This document shows positions 44,353 to 53,007 of a stretch of DNA of 64,000 nt, in pieces. The DNA comes from JANMJD01 sp963847945. Lineage in GTDB: Bacteria; Actinomycetota; Acidimicrobiia; Acidimicrobiales; Ilumatobacteraceae. The translations under genes and the position numbers were made by a program. The stretch covers positions 186,001 to 250,000 of the forward strand of contig CAWKBX010000004.1 in assembly GCA_963847945.1 (NCBI GenBank). The letters run 5' to 3'. Position 1 is the stretch's first letter. Each line of letters starts with the position of its first letter. Below the pieces are notes generated by a model. It did no database searches and had not been told where the DNA came from. It was given only the letters and a program-made list of their open reading frames with translations.

Positions 44353-45114
44353 TCAGCCGGGGATGGCGTCGAGGAACTCGAGGGTGGCATCGATGAACCC
44401 GAACGCCTCGGGGGTGGCGAAGTGATCGACGCGACGCAAGACCTGGAGTTGGGCGTTGGGCATCGCCGCAGCCAACGGCTCGCCTGGTCCGGCAAAGTCG
44501 TGCTCACCGATGACGACGAGGACCGGACACGTCACATTGGCCAATTCCTCGGACGTGAGTCGCACCCGGCCGCGGCGCATGCACGCGCTGAGCGCGACCA
44601 GGTCGTTGCCGGGCCGGTCGGCGTAGTTGCGAAATGCCTGTGCCGTCACGTTGGCCGAGTCGCCCGAACCGTTGAGGGCGGCGATGATGCCGTCGACGGC
44701 GTTGTCGTCTTCCTCGCGCAGGACGTTCTCCCCGATCCCGGCGAGCACCAGCCGGCGGAAGGCCGACGGGCGACGGCAGGCGAGTCGCAGCAACGTCATC
44801 GCCCCGAGGGAGAATCCGACCGCGTCGACCGGTTCGTCGCCGAGCACGTCCTCGATGCGGGCGGTCAGATCAAGGTAGGCCTCGGGGTCGTGGGGTTTCG
44901 GCGCGGTGCCATGACCGAGCAGATCGACCCCGACGATCGAACGGCCGGCATCTTCGAGCAGCGGAACCAGGGGAGTGGTCGCCCACGTGGTGTCGTACGA
45001 GCCGCCCCAACCGTGGACGAGGATCACCGGCGGATGTGTCACGGAGTTGACCGTAGTCCACGGGGTTTGCTGCTCGCCGATGGCGGGGCCCAGTTCGCGA
45101 ACATCCAGAGACAA
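44353..45114 (-). CDS. Alpha/beta-hydrolase-fold protein
   Basis: The 253-residue protein has the HGWGG oxyanion region, the nucleophile elbow GFSLG (Ser about 102), an acid in GEHDFAG and a histidine in RRVDHFATPE. The triad is therefore complete. No signal peptide is present. Substrate and role are unknown; family members include esterases, lipases and dehalogenases. GTG about 60 nt downstream of the annotated start could be the real start. Confidence 0.85.
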   Translation of the reverse strand: MSLDVRELGPAIGEQQTPWTTVNSVTHPPVILVHGWGGSYDTTWATTPLVPLLEDAGRSIVGVDLLGHGTAPKPHDPEAYLDLTARIEDVLGDEPVDAVGFSLGAMTLLRLACRRPSAFRRLVLAGIGENVLREEDDNAVDGIIAALNGSGDSANVTAQAFRNYADRPGNDLVALSACMRRGRVRLTSEELANVTCPVLVVIGEHDFAGPGEPLAAAMPNAQLQVLRRVDHFATPEAFGFIDATLEFLDAIPG

Positions 45115-45194
45115 CGGATGGCAGTTGGCTGTTGAAGTTCTACTCTCCGTGAGAATCTATCGTAGGAGTAGTGGATTGATTTCCCAGGGTGGAA

Positions 45195-45200
45195 TAGCAT
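45195..45200 (+). promoter_or_regulatory. Candidate -10 of a leaderless transcript (HTH membrane protein)
   Basis: TAGCAT ends 6 nt before ATG 45207. The upstream region shared with the divergent hydrolase gene is under 100 nt. Confidence 0.55.
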
Positions 45201-45206
45201 GGCTCC

Positions 45207-46316
45207 ATGATCGACAAGGAGGGCATGGAGCTCCTGGGTTTGGAGCATCCGGCGATGGTCCGCCGCCTCGCAAACCTGCTGGTTGCCCGACGGCTGGCGA
45301 CCGGGGAACGCCGGGTCTTCCTGGCCCGGTCGACTCACGGTCGATGGAGCCGCCAGAACCTCATCGACATCGAAGCGGGCCGCGTTCACCTGGAACCGGC
45401 GGCGATGGTCGAGGTCGCTCACCTGTACGGTGCCGACCTCAGCGTGATCCTGCCTCGGCGGCTCCCGTTGCTGGTCGACGTCGACTCGCTGCAGACCGGC
45501 GGAGTGACCACGTTCTACCGGCCCGGGGACCGCCAGTCGCTGCTCACCGGATATCTCTCCCTGATCCGCCAGCTGCGCCAAAACCCGATCTCGCCGACCA
45601 TCGAACTCCGTCGCGATGACATCGAGGCGATCGCCGCCTTCGTCGCCGAACCGCCGGCCCGGGTGGTCGACGATCTGGCAGTACTGCTGGGCGCCAACCA
45701 ACGCCAACGCAAGGCCCTTGCCGCGCTGTTAACCACGGGCGTTGGTGTCGTAACGTTGTCGGCGCTGTCAATCTCGGCAGCGCATTTGGCGGCAGGGCGG
45801 GGCGAGGAGGCGGCAGCGATGCCCTTCAAACGATCCCACGACCTTCGTCCCGACGGCGATTCATCGCTGGCCGACACCGAGCGCATCGATACCGGGCCGG
45901 GCGTCGATCGTGTCGACGGGGGCGGCGACCAAGAACCGACAGACCCGGGCGTCGGAGGCGCTGAAGTCGGGAGCCCGATGATCGTGATGAACCATCCGAC
46001 GATCTCGATCACGGTGCGCGCCGACGATGGCGACATCTCCCGTCGGCGGACTCCCGATGCCGGCTTCGTCGCCGCGTCGCGCCCGGCGTGGGTGTTTGCC
46101 CCGCCATCGCCGGTGCCCGAGCCATGGACCGACGCCGAGCTGATCCGGGCGGCGAATGCCGCCGTCAAGGCACCTGTCGGGGACGCCTCCTCCCCGACCG
46201 ATACCGACGGCGACGATTCGGTGTGGAGCATCGATTCCTTCGACGAACCGACACTGTGGGCACCGCCACAGGCGGCAGATCGCGTCGAGGTCGGCGCCCC
46301 GCCGATTCCGGTCTGA
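45207..46316 (+). CDS. Membrane-anchored HTH-like protein, RodZ-like in layout
   Basis: The 369-residue protein has three parts. Residues about 12–85 resemble an XRE-type HTH (HGRWSRQNLIDIEAGRVHLE, then AAMVEVAHLYGADLSVILP). A second helical segment lies at 100–165. A membrane helix follows at about 171–195 (LAALLTTGVGVVTLSALSIS). The C-terminal 170 residues are acidic and proline-rich, probably extracytoplasmic and partly disordered. The order cytoplasmic HTH–TM–outer tail recalls RodZ, but similarity is only architectural. It lies upstream of guaB1–cmk–plsC on the same strand. Function unknown. Confidence 0.7.
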   Translation: MIDKEGMELLGLEHPAMVRRLANLLVARRLATGERRVFLARSTHGRWSRQNLIDIEAGRVHLEPAAMVEVAHLYGADLSVILPRRLPLLVDVDSLQTGGVTTFYRPGDRQSLLTGYLSLIRQLRQNPISPTIELRRDDIEAIAAFVAEPPARVVDDLAVLLGANQRQRKALAALLTTGVGVVTLSALSISAAHLAAGRGEEAAAMPFKRSHDLRPDGDSSLADTERIDTGPGVDRVDGGGDQEPTDPGVGGAEVGSPMIVMNHPTISITVRADDGDISRRRTPDAGFVAASRPAWVFAPPSPVPEPWTDAELIRAANAAVKAPVGDASSPTDTDGDDSVWSIDSFDEPTLWAPPQAADRVEVGAPPIPV

Positions 46317-46361
46317 TCGGCCGGGCGGGGGCCATCCCCCCGCAAAGGGTCCGATCACCCG

Positions 46362-46387
46362 TAGCCTTGGGTGGTTTTTCACGGAGG
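46362..46387 (+). promoter_or_regulatory. Candidate promoter and ribosome site for guaB1
   Basis: TAGCCT at 46362–46367 could be a -10 element. GGAGG at 46383–46387 lies 13 nt before ATG 46401. The preceding 45 nt after the HTH gene contain no clear terminator. Confidence 0.4.
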
Positions 46388-46400
46388 CTCCGAACCCACA

Positions 46401-47834
46401 ATGCGCTATCTGAACGGCACGCCGCCGTACGACCTGACTTACAACGACGTCTTCATGGTGCCGAGCTTGTCGATGGTCGCATCGCGGTTCGACGTCGACC
46501 TGACCACGCCTGATGGCATCGGCACGACGATTCCGCTGGTCGTGTCGAACATGACGGCCGTCGCCGGCCGGCGGATGGCCGAGACGGTGGCGCGCCGCGG
46601 TGGCGTGACCGTGTTGCCGCAGGACATTCCGCTCGACGTCATCGAAGATGTGATCGGATATGTGAAGAGCCGCCACACGGTGTATGAGACGCCGATCGTC
46701 CTCGATCCGTCGCAGACGGTCGGCGATGCGCTGAGCTTGATCCACAAGCGGGCGCACGGCGCGGTGATCGTCGTCGATCAGGGCAAGGCCGTCGGCATCT
46801 TCACCGAGGCCGATGCCGCCGGGTTCGACCGCTTCACCCAACTCCACAATGTGATGAGTCGCGACGTGGTCACGATCGACGCCGGGACCGACGCCGAGAC
46901 GATCTTCGAGGCGCTGTCGTTGCAGCGGGTGTCGGCCGCTCCGGTGGTCGACATCGATGGATCCTTGGTCGGCTGCGCCACCCGGCGCGGCGCGTTGCGC
47001 TCGACGATCTACCGCCCGGCCCTCGACGCATCCCATCGACTGCTCGTCGCCGTCGCGGTCGGCATCAACGGCGAACCGGCGGGCAAAGCAGCCGAGCTCG
47101 CCCGGATGGGCGCCGACCTGCTCGTCATCGACACGGCCCACGGTCACCAGGGCAAGATGCTCGACTCGCTCGCCGCCGTCCGCCGGGCTGCCCCCCACGT
47201 GCCGATCGTGGCCGGGAACGTGGTCACGGCAGAGGGTACCCGCCAGCTGATCGAGGCTGGGGCAGACGTGATCAAGGTCGGCGTCGGCCCGGGAGCGATG
47301 TGTACGACGCGGATGATGACCGGCGTCGGCCGTCCGCAGTTCTCGGCGGTTGCCGAATGTGCGGACGAGGCGCATCGGCTCGGCCGCCATGTGTGGGCCG
47401 ACGGCGGCGTGCGCTACCCGCGCGACGTTGCCCTCGCCCTCGCCGCCGGGGCCGACAACGTGATGTTCGGATCGCTCCTCGCCGGCACCTACGAGAGCGC
47501 AGCAGACACCCTGCGCGGCGCGGACGGTCGGTTGTACAAGGAGAGTTTCGGCATGGCCTCGAACCGCGCCGTGCGCAACCGGACCAGCCGCGAGACCCCG
47601 TTCGAACGGGCTCGAAAGGAGTTGTTCGAGGAGGGCATCTCGACCTCGCGGATGTACATCGACCCCGAGCGCCCGGGCGTCGAAGACATCATCGATGACA
47701 TCGTCGCCGGGGTGCGCAGCGCCTGCACCTACGCCGGCGCGGCGAGCATCGCCGAGTTCCAAGACCGGGCCGTGGTCGGGGTGCAGAGCGCGGCAGGCTA
47801 CGACGAAGGTCGCCCGTTGGGCACCAGTTGGTGA
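46401..47834 (+). CDS. guaB1: GuaB1-family IMP dehydrogenase/GMP reductase with CBS domains
   Basis: The 477-residue protein is a TIM-barrel purine-nucleotide enzyme. The first barrel part starts YDLTYNDVFMVPSLSMVASR. Two CBS domains at about 90–200 (TPIVLDPSQTVGDALSLIH; RVSAAPVVDIDGSLVG) follow. The catalytic cysteine lies in GPGAMCTTRMMTGVG. Actinobacterial GuaB1 proteins of this kind have been assigned as GMP reductases with regulatory CBS domains rather than IMP dehydrogenases; that assignment is from family knowledge. The upstream in-frame start at 46371 is rejected because GGAGG lies downstream of it. Confidence 0.88.
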   Translation: MRYLNGTPPYDLTYNDVFMVPSLSMVASRFDVDLTTPDGIGTTIPLVVSNMTAVAGRRMAETVARRGGVTVLPQDIPLDVIEDVIGYVKSRHTVYETPIVLDPSQTVGDALSLIHKRAHGAVIVVDQGKAVGIFTEADAAGFDRFTQLHNVMSRDVVTIDAGTDAETIFEALSLQRVSAAPVVDIDGSLVGCATRRGALRSTIYRPALDASHRLLVAVAVGINGEPAGKAAELARMGADLLVIDTAHGHQGKMLDSLAAVRRAAPHVPIVAGNVVTAEGTRQLIEAGADVIKVGVGPGAMCTTRMMTGVGRPQFSAVAECADEAHRLGRHVWADGGVRYPRDVALALAAGADNVMFGSLLAGTYESAADTLRGADGRLYKESFGMASNRAVRNRTSRETPFERARKELFEEGISTSRMYIDPERPGVEDIIDDIVAGVRSACTYAGAASIAEFQDRAVVGVQSAAGYDEGRPLGTSW

Positions 47835-47844
47835 CCGGGTTCCC

Positions 47845-48528
47845 GTGTTAGTCGTCGCCCTCGATGGCCCGGCCGGGGCGGGGAAGTCGACCGTCAGTCG
47901 CCGGCTCGCCGCCCGCCTCGGCGTGCCCTATCTCGACACCGGAGCGATGTACCGCTGCGTCGCCCTCGCCGCACTGACCGCCGACATCGACTTGGCCGAT
48001 ACCGCGGCCGTCGGCGAGCTGAGCCGGCGGATCCAACTCGACATCTCGGCCGATGTGGTGACGCTCGACGGCAACGATGTCACCGAGGCCATCCGGAGCC
48101 CAGTGGTCAATGCGACGGTCAGCACCGTTGCCGCCAACTCCGAGGTCCGCGCCGAGATGCGTGCCCGGCAGCGGATGTGGGCCGAGTCGGCCGGCGGGGG
48201 CGTCGTCGAGGGCCGCGACATCGGTTCGGTCGTCTTTCCCGACGCCACGCTCAAGGTCTATCTCACCGCCTCGCCGCTGGAGCGCGCTCTGCGCCGGGCC
48301 GCCGAAGCCGGTGGTGATGTCGACGAGATCGCCGCATCGATCGCGGCGCGCGACCATATGGACTCCACCCGCGCCGATAGCCCGCTCGTCGCCGCCGAGG
48401 GCTCGGTGATCGTCGACACCGATGGGCTGGACGTCAGCGAGGTCATCGACCGCATCGTCGAGTTGCTGTCGACCTCGGGCCGCCCGCCGCGTGGAGGTAC
48501 CGACTCACCGAAAGGATCACCGACATGA
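47845..48528 (+). CDS. cmk: Cytidylate kinase
   Basis: The 227-residue enzyme phosphorylates CMP and dCMP. It shows P-loop LDGPAGAGKSTVSRRLA, the CMP-binding DTGAMYRCVALAA, VEGRDIGSVVFPDATLKVYL and a lid region with ARDHMDSTRADSPL. GTG 47845 lies 10 nt after guaB1. Longer in-frame starts only shadow guaB1. The gene overlaps the acyltransferase start by 4 nt. Confidence 0.95.
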   Translation: MLVVALDGPAGAGKSTVSRRLAARLGVPYLDTGAMYRCVALAALTADIDLADTAAVGELSRRIQLDISADVVTLDGNDVTEAIRSPVVNATVSTVAANSEVRAEMRARQRMWAESAGGGVVEGRDIGSVVFPDATLKVYLTASPLERALRRAAEAGGDVDEIAASIAARDHMDSTRADSPLVAAEGSVIVDTDGLDVSEVIDRIVELLSTSGRPPRGGTDSPKGSPT

Positions 48529-49205
48529 CCAAGGTCTCCACCCGGATGGTGCGCAACACCCTCGGAGCCCGGTTGATGTACCGCTTCGTCCGCGGAGTGG
48601 TCGCAGTGTTCTGCCGCCTCTACCTGCGGATGAGCGTCGAGGGTCGTTCAAACCTGCCGACCGAGGGTGCGTACATCATCTCGCCCGTTCATCGCTCGTA
48701 CATCGACACACTGATCGCCGGGGCCGCCAACACCAACCGTATGCGGTACCTGGCCAAGGATTCACTGTGGAGGAGCCGCCCTCTCGGGTGGTTCGTCTCG
48801 TCACTCGGCGGCTTTCCCGTTGCCCGGGGCACCGCCGATCGCGAGGCGCTGCGCCGATGCATCGAGGTCATCGAGCAGGGTGAGCCGCTGGTGCTGTTCC
48901 CCGAAGGCGAACGCAAGAGCGGCCCGACGGTTCAGCCGTTGTTCGATGGCGCCGCGTATGTGGCGTCGAAGACCGGCGTCCCCATTGTGCCGATCGGCAT
49001 CGGTGGCTCGGAGCGGGCGATGCCCAAGGGCAAGAATTTCATTCGCCCGTACAAGGTCCACGTGATCATCGGCACTCCGCTGCGCCCGCGCCGCGACGAG
49101 TCGGGCAAGGTGCCACGCGCCGCCGTCAAGGAGCTCAGCGAGCAACTCCACACCGAGATCCAGGTGTTGTTCGACCGCGCCCAGGCCAAGGTCGGCCCGC
49201 GCTGA
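48525..49205 (+). CDS. 1-acyl-sn-glycerol-3-phosphate acyltransferase (PlsC family)
   Basis: The 226-residue protein has the acyltransferase motifs HRSYID (the HX4D catalytic box, about residue 56) and FPEGERKSG (about 125). The later VPIVPIGIGG block is also present. It probably acylates lysophosphatidic acid at the membrane. AAAGGA lies about 7 nt upstream of ATG 48525. The cmk–plsC order occurs in other actinobacteria and firmicutes. Confidence 0.9.
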   Translation: MTKVSTRMVRNTLGARLMYRFVRGVVAVFCRLYLRMSVEGRSNLPTEGAYIISPVHRSYIDTLIAGAANTNRMRYLAKDSLWRSRPLGWFVSSLGGFPVARGTADREALRRCIEVIEQGEPLVLFPEGERKSGPTVQPLFDGAAYVASKTGVPIVPIGIGGSERAMPKGKNFIRPYKVHVIIGTPLRPRRDESGKVPRAAVKELSEQLHTEIQVLFDRAQAKVGPR

Positions 49206-49214
49206 ACTTCGGGT

Positions 49215-50489
49215 TCAGCTGGTCAGATAGGCGGCCAGGGCCCGGGTGAGGTACCCCGGGTCGTCGGCACCGCAGAGCTCCCGGGCCGAGTGCATCGAAA
49301 GCTGCGGAGCACCGATATCGACCGTGGCAATGCCCAAGCGGGTCGCCGTGATCGGGCCGATCGTCGAGCCGCATGGCATGTTGTTGCGCGAGACGAATGA
49401 CTGCCACGGCACCTGGGCCTGTTCACAGCACTCGCGGAACATCGCCGCGGTGACCGCGCTGGTCGCGTAGCGCTGATTGGCGTTGACCTTGATCGCCGGG
49501 CCGCGGTTGACCATCGGCCGATGCCCGGGCTCGTGACGCTCGGAATAGTTCGGGTGCACGGCATGAGCATTGTCTGACGAGACGCAACTCGACGCCGCCA
49601 TCGCCCGGTGGAGCGCATCGCCGCTCGCTCCGGCCGCCAGCGCCACGCGCTCGATGACGACGTTGAGAAACGGTCCACTCGCCCCGCTGAGCGACTCCGA
49701 CCCGACCTCCTCATGGTCGAACAGCGCAATGATCGCAGTCGCCTTGCCGGGCTTGTCGGCGGACTCCGCGCTCGTCGCGGCCAGTGCCTCGGTCGCCGCC
49801 CAACACGACAGCTGATTGTCGAGCCGACCCGACGCGAACAATGTCTGATCGACCCCGAGCAACCCCGCGGCGGTGAGATCGAACAACTGCAGGTCCCACC
49901 CGGCGACATCATGGGGCGCGATCCCGGCTCGACCGGCGATCCACTCGGCGAAGGCTCCCGCCGCGGGGTCACCCGTTCCCCAGACGGGCGTCAGGTGCTG
50001 CTGCTTGTCGAGTAAGAGCCCCTTGTCGCTGACCTCGCGGTCAAGGTGGATGGCCAATTGCGGCACCCGGGCGATCGGTTCGGCGACCATCACGAGATGG
50101 CTTGCCCCGTTGCGGGTGACGACCCGCCCGGCGAGGCCGAGGTCACGATCGAGCCACGAGTTGAGCAGCGCCCCGCCGTAGACCTCGACCCCGAGCTGCC
50201 GCCACCCCAGCAGGCCGCAGTCGGGCTGCGGCTTGACCCTGAGGCCCGGCGAGTCGGTATGCGCCCCCACGATGCGGAACCCGTCGGTCAGCGCCCCTGA
50301 GCCCCTCTGCCACGCCACCAGAGCGCCCCCTCGCACCACCATGCCTCGCTCGACGTCGCCCCACGACTCCCGCTCGTCGAGCAGCCGGTAGCCCCGCGCG
50401 GCCAACCGCGCCGCGGAGGTGGCCACCGCGTGAAACGGCGACGGCGACGCGTCCAAGTAAGCGGCCAGCGAATCGGTCGTTGCACTCAT
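49215..50489 (-). CDS. M18-family aminopeptidase
   Basis: The 424-residue protein is an M18 (aspartyl-type) aminopeptidase. Zinc ligands are seen in VGAHTDSPGLRVKP, ASGRLDNQLSCWA, FDHEEVGSESLSG, SSDNAHAVHPNY and MHSARELCG. It removes N-terminal residues from peptides, usually acidic or neutral ones, as a large dodecameric assembly in characterised members. Length is normal for the family. It converges with the acyltransferase gene, with only 9 nt between stops. Confidence 0.92.
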   Translation of the reverse strand: MSATTDSLAAYLDASPSPFHAVATSAARLAARGYRLLDERESWGDVERGMVVRGGALVAWQRGSGALTDGFRIVGAHTDSPGLRVKPQPDCGLLGWRQLGVEVYGGALLNSWLDRDLGLAGRVVTRNGASHLVMVAEPIARVPQLAIHLDREVSDKGLLLDKQQHLTPVWGTGDPAAGAFAEWIAGRAGIAPHDVAGWDLQLFDLTAAGLLGVDQTLFASGRLDNQLSCWAATEALAATSAESADKPGKATAIIALFDHEEVGSESLSGASGPFLNVVIERVALAAGASGDALHRAMAASSCVSSDNAHAVHPNYSERHEPGHRPMVNRGPAIKVNANQRYATSAVTAAMFRECCEQAQVPWQSFVSRNNMPCGSTIGPITATRLGIATVDIGAPQLSMHSARELCGADDPGYLTRALAAYLTS

Positions 50490-50584
50490 ACGTTCATCAT
50501 CTCATCCGGGCCTCGGTGAGGCGCCACACGCGATCTGGGCGCGAGTTTGGTTACCGTGACGAATCTCGCGCCCAGATCGCCCGA

Positions 50585-51214
50585 TTACCCGCGCTGGACG
50601 ATGCCCATCGGCAGTCCGCTGCCGCGCAGGTGGCTGGTTTCGTTGATGGTCACGATCGAGCGCTCGCCCGAGCCGGCGGCTGCGATGCGGTGAATCGAGG
50701 TGTAGTTCGGGTAGAAGAACCCGCCACCCGCGCCGAGGCCGAGTACGTGGGAGAGGTAGCCGTTGATCACCCCGCCGTGACAGACGACGGCGATGCGGTG
50801 CCCGCGATGGGTCGCGATCAGTCGCTCGATCGCGGCGATGATGATCGCGTTGAATTCCTCGGGCGAGTCGTACGCCCCCGCGCCGTGCCACGTCGACGAG
50901 GTGAACTCCTTCCACGCCTCGCCACCGGCGGCCTTGATCTCTTCGATCGGGATGTACTCGTTCGACAACCGGTCGTACTCGGCGACCCCGTCCTCGATGA
51001 CGATCGACAGCCCCTGAGCGCCGGCCACCGGCGCGGCGGTCTGCTGAGCACGGGCGAGCGGACTCGAGTAGATCGCATCGAGTCTCTCCGAAGCCAGATA
51101 GGTCCCGAGGAGTGCAGCCTGCGCCAACCCTGCCTCCGACAACGGCGGATCGGCGGGTCCGTCGACGACCTCGCGGCGAATGGGCAGGGCGTGACGAATG
51201 AGGAGAAGCTCCAT
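50585..51214 (-). CDS. Histidine phosphatase superfamily protein (phosphoglycerate-mutase-like)
   Basis: The 209-residue protein has the RHG-type motif, here LIRHALP with the catalytic histidine near residue 8. A second histidine follows in IAVVCHGGVINGYL, and the acid is in EYDRLSNEY. The SSPLARAQQTA segment is also typical. It is probably a phosphatase; a metabolic mutase role is less likely because the RHG motif is RHA. ATG 51214 faces the pyruvate kinase start across only 21 bp. Confidence 0.87.
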   Translation of the reverse strand: MELLLIRHALPIRREVVDGPADPPLSEAGLAQAALLGTYLASERLDAIYSSPLARAQQTAAPVAGAQGLSIVIEDGVAEYDRLSNEYIPIEEIKAAGGEAWKEFTSSTWHGAGAYDSPEEFNAIIIAAIERLIATHRGHRIAVVCHGGVINGYLSHVLGLGAGGGFFYPNYTSIHRIAAAGSGERSIVTINETSHLRGSGLPMGIVQRG

Positions 51215-51235
51215 ATGTCGACTAGATAAGCACCC
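51215..51235. promoter_or_regulatory. 21-bp divergent promoter between histidine phosphatase and pyruvate kinase
   Basis: The two start codons are only 21 bp apart. TAGATA at 51223–51228 serves pyruvate kinase with a 7-nt gap. On the other strand TTATCT/TATCTA covers nearly the same bases and lies 8–9 nt before the phosphatase start. Both transcripts would be leaderless and their -10 elements overlap. Confidence 0.6.
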
Positions 51236-52672
51236 ATGACTCGTCGGACCAAGATCGTGGCCACCGTCGGACCCGCCAGCGCGTCCCCTGAAGCGCTCGA
51301 CCGGCTGCTTACCGCCGGTACCGATGTCGTGCGCCTCAACCTCAGCCACGGCCCGGTGACGGAGCATCTCGAACGGCTCGCCGCGGTACGGGCTTCGGCC
51401 GCGAGAGTCAACCGACCCGTTGCCATCCTCGCCGACTTGCCCGGGCCGAAGGTGCGCGCCGGTCGGTTTCCCGACGGCGGGGTCTTCCTCGTCGAGGGCT
51501 CGGTGATGCCCATGATCGCCGGTGACGGACCCTCCTCGGCGGATCTGATTTCCGTCGACTACCCAACCCTGGTCAGCGATCTAGGGGTCGGCGATCGTAT
51601 CGTCCTGGGCGACGGAGCAATCACACTGAGCGTTCAAGCAATCGTCGGCGAAGTCGTTCATGCAATGGTCATCACCGCAGGTCGGGTACAGGGTCGCCCG
51701 GGGGTGCACCTGCCATCGGAGAAGCTGCGGCTCACCGCCCCGACCGACGTCGATTTGGTCCTCGCCGCCGAGATGGCCCGGGCCGGAGTCGACTTCCTCG
51801 CGGTGTCGTTCGTGCGTGACGGCGCTGACTTGGCCAAGGTTCGCGCCGTCGTCGGCAACGCGGGCCCGAGGCTCGTCGCCAAAATCGAGACCGCACCCGC
51901 CCTCGCCGCCCTTGACCGAATCATCGACAAGGCCGACGCGGTGATGGTCGCCCGTGGAGACTTGGGCATCGAGTGTCCGCTGGAGGATGTGCCTCACCTG
52001 CAGAAACGGATCATCCGGGCCTGTGTCGAGGCGGGGGTTCCGGTGATCACCGCCACCCAGATGCTTGAGAGCATGATCACCGCTCCGGCACCCACGAGAG
52101 CAGAGGTCAGTGACGTCGCCAACGCAGTTTTCGATGGAACCGACGCGGTGATGCTTTCGGCCGAAACGGCGATCGGTCATGACCCGGCGCTGGTCGTGCG
52201 GACGATGGGGGTCATCACCGAGCGGGCCGAACGTGAAGCCGACTACGCCCAATGGGCGATTCGCCTCGGTCGTACGCAGCGACGCAACCCAGCCGGCGGC
52301 AGCGATCGGATCACCCAGGCGATCACCCATGCCGCATGGCAAGCCGCCGCCGACGCGGGGGTCGCGGCGATTCTGTGCTGTACTCGCAGCGGGCGGACCG
52401 CTCGGGAGATGGCTCGATATCGGCCCGCCGCCCGTCTGATCGGGCTCAGCCCCGACGAGGCGACATATCGATCGCTGGCGCTGTCCTGGGGAGTCACGCC
52501 GCTGCTCATCGATACGCATCACTCCACCGACGAACTCGTCTGGTTCGCAGTCGAGACGGCGGTCAACGCCGGGGTCGCATCAACCGGGGATCATGTACTG
52601 GTGCTGGCCGGAGCACCCGATCGGCCCTCGGGCGCGGCCACCGACGTGCTGCGGATCGTCTGCATCGAGTAG
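51236..52672 (+). CDS. pyk: Pyruvate kinase
   Basis: The 478-residue enzyme converts phosphoenolpyruvate and ADP to pyruvate and ATP. The barrel starts TRRTKIVATVGPASASPEAL, with VVRLNLSHG following. The catalytic lysine is in RLVAKIETAPALAALD and the metal site in VMVARGDLGIE. The ITATQMLESMI and TDAVMLSAETAIG motifs and the C-terminal domain are complete. An intact B domain is present at about 70–165. No frameshift or missing motif was seen. Confidence 0.96.
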   Translation: MTRRTKIVATVGPASASPEALDRLLTAGTDVVRLNLSHGPVTEHLERLAAVRASAARVNRPVAILADLPGPKVRAGRFPDGGVFLVEGSVMPMIAGDGPSSADLISVDYPTLVSDLGVGDRIVLGDGAITLSVQAIVGEVVHAMVITAGRVQGRPGVHLPSEKLRLTAPTDVDLVLAAEMARAGVDFLAVSFVRDGADLAKVRAVVGNAGPRLVAKIETAPALAALDRIIDKADAVMVARGDLGIECPLEDVPHLQKRIIRACVEAGVPVITATQMLESMITAPAPTRAEVSDVANAVFDGTDAVMLSAETAIGHDPALVVRTMGVITERAEREADYAQWAIRLGRTQRRNPAGGSDRITQAITHAAWQAAADAGVAAILCCTRSGRTAREMARYRPAARLIGLSPDEATYRSLALSWGVTPLLIDTHHSTDELVWFAVETAVNAGVASTGDHVLVLAGAPDRPSGAATDVLRIVCIE

Positions 52673-52685
52673 CCCGGCCGAGCGG

Positions 52686-52955
52686 TTACTTGAAGCCGGG
52701 GAACTTGATATCCCACACGCCGAAGAAGGCGCAGTCGGCGGGCTTCTTGGTGCCCTTGGCCACCTCGACGGCACATTCCTTGACCGATGTCCGTTCATTC
52801 CACATGCCCAAGACAAGCCCGAAGATGACGACCAGCCCGAGGGCCTTGGTGGTGACCGCCTTGATGAACTTGAACCATGCGTAGGCGACGAGTACCAACA
52901 CAACGGCGATGGCGATGGCCGCGGTCTGAGCGGTGGATGACGTCAAGGCAATCAC
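52686..52955 (-). CDS. Small membrane protein of unknown function
   Basis: The 89-residue protein has two hydrophobic segments (about 10–30 and 37–51) followed by a soluble tail with two cysteines (KECAV and PADCAFFG). I do not recognise a family. It converges with pyk, 13 nt between stops, and diverges from the DUF3151 gene. The coding frame is supported by clean membrane segments and codon position bias. Confidence 0.65.
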   Translation of the reverse strand: MIALTSSTAQTAAIAIAVVLVLVAYAWFKFIKAVTTKALGLVVIFGLVLGMWNERTSVKECAVEVAKGTKKPADCAFFGVWDIKFPGFK

Positions 52956-52994
52956 ATTCCTACCCTAGAACGCCGCACCCGTCGATTGGTGGAA

Positions 52995-53000
52995 TAGCGT
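52995..53000 (+). promoter_or_regulatory. Candidate -10 of a leaderless transcript (DUF3151 gene)
   Basis: TAGCGT ends 7 nt before ATG 53008 and supports that start over GTG 52999, which overlaps the hexamer. Confidence 0.55.
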
Positions 53001-53007
53001 GCCGACC

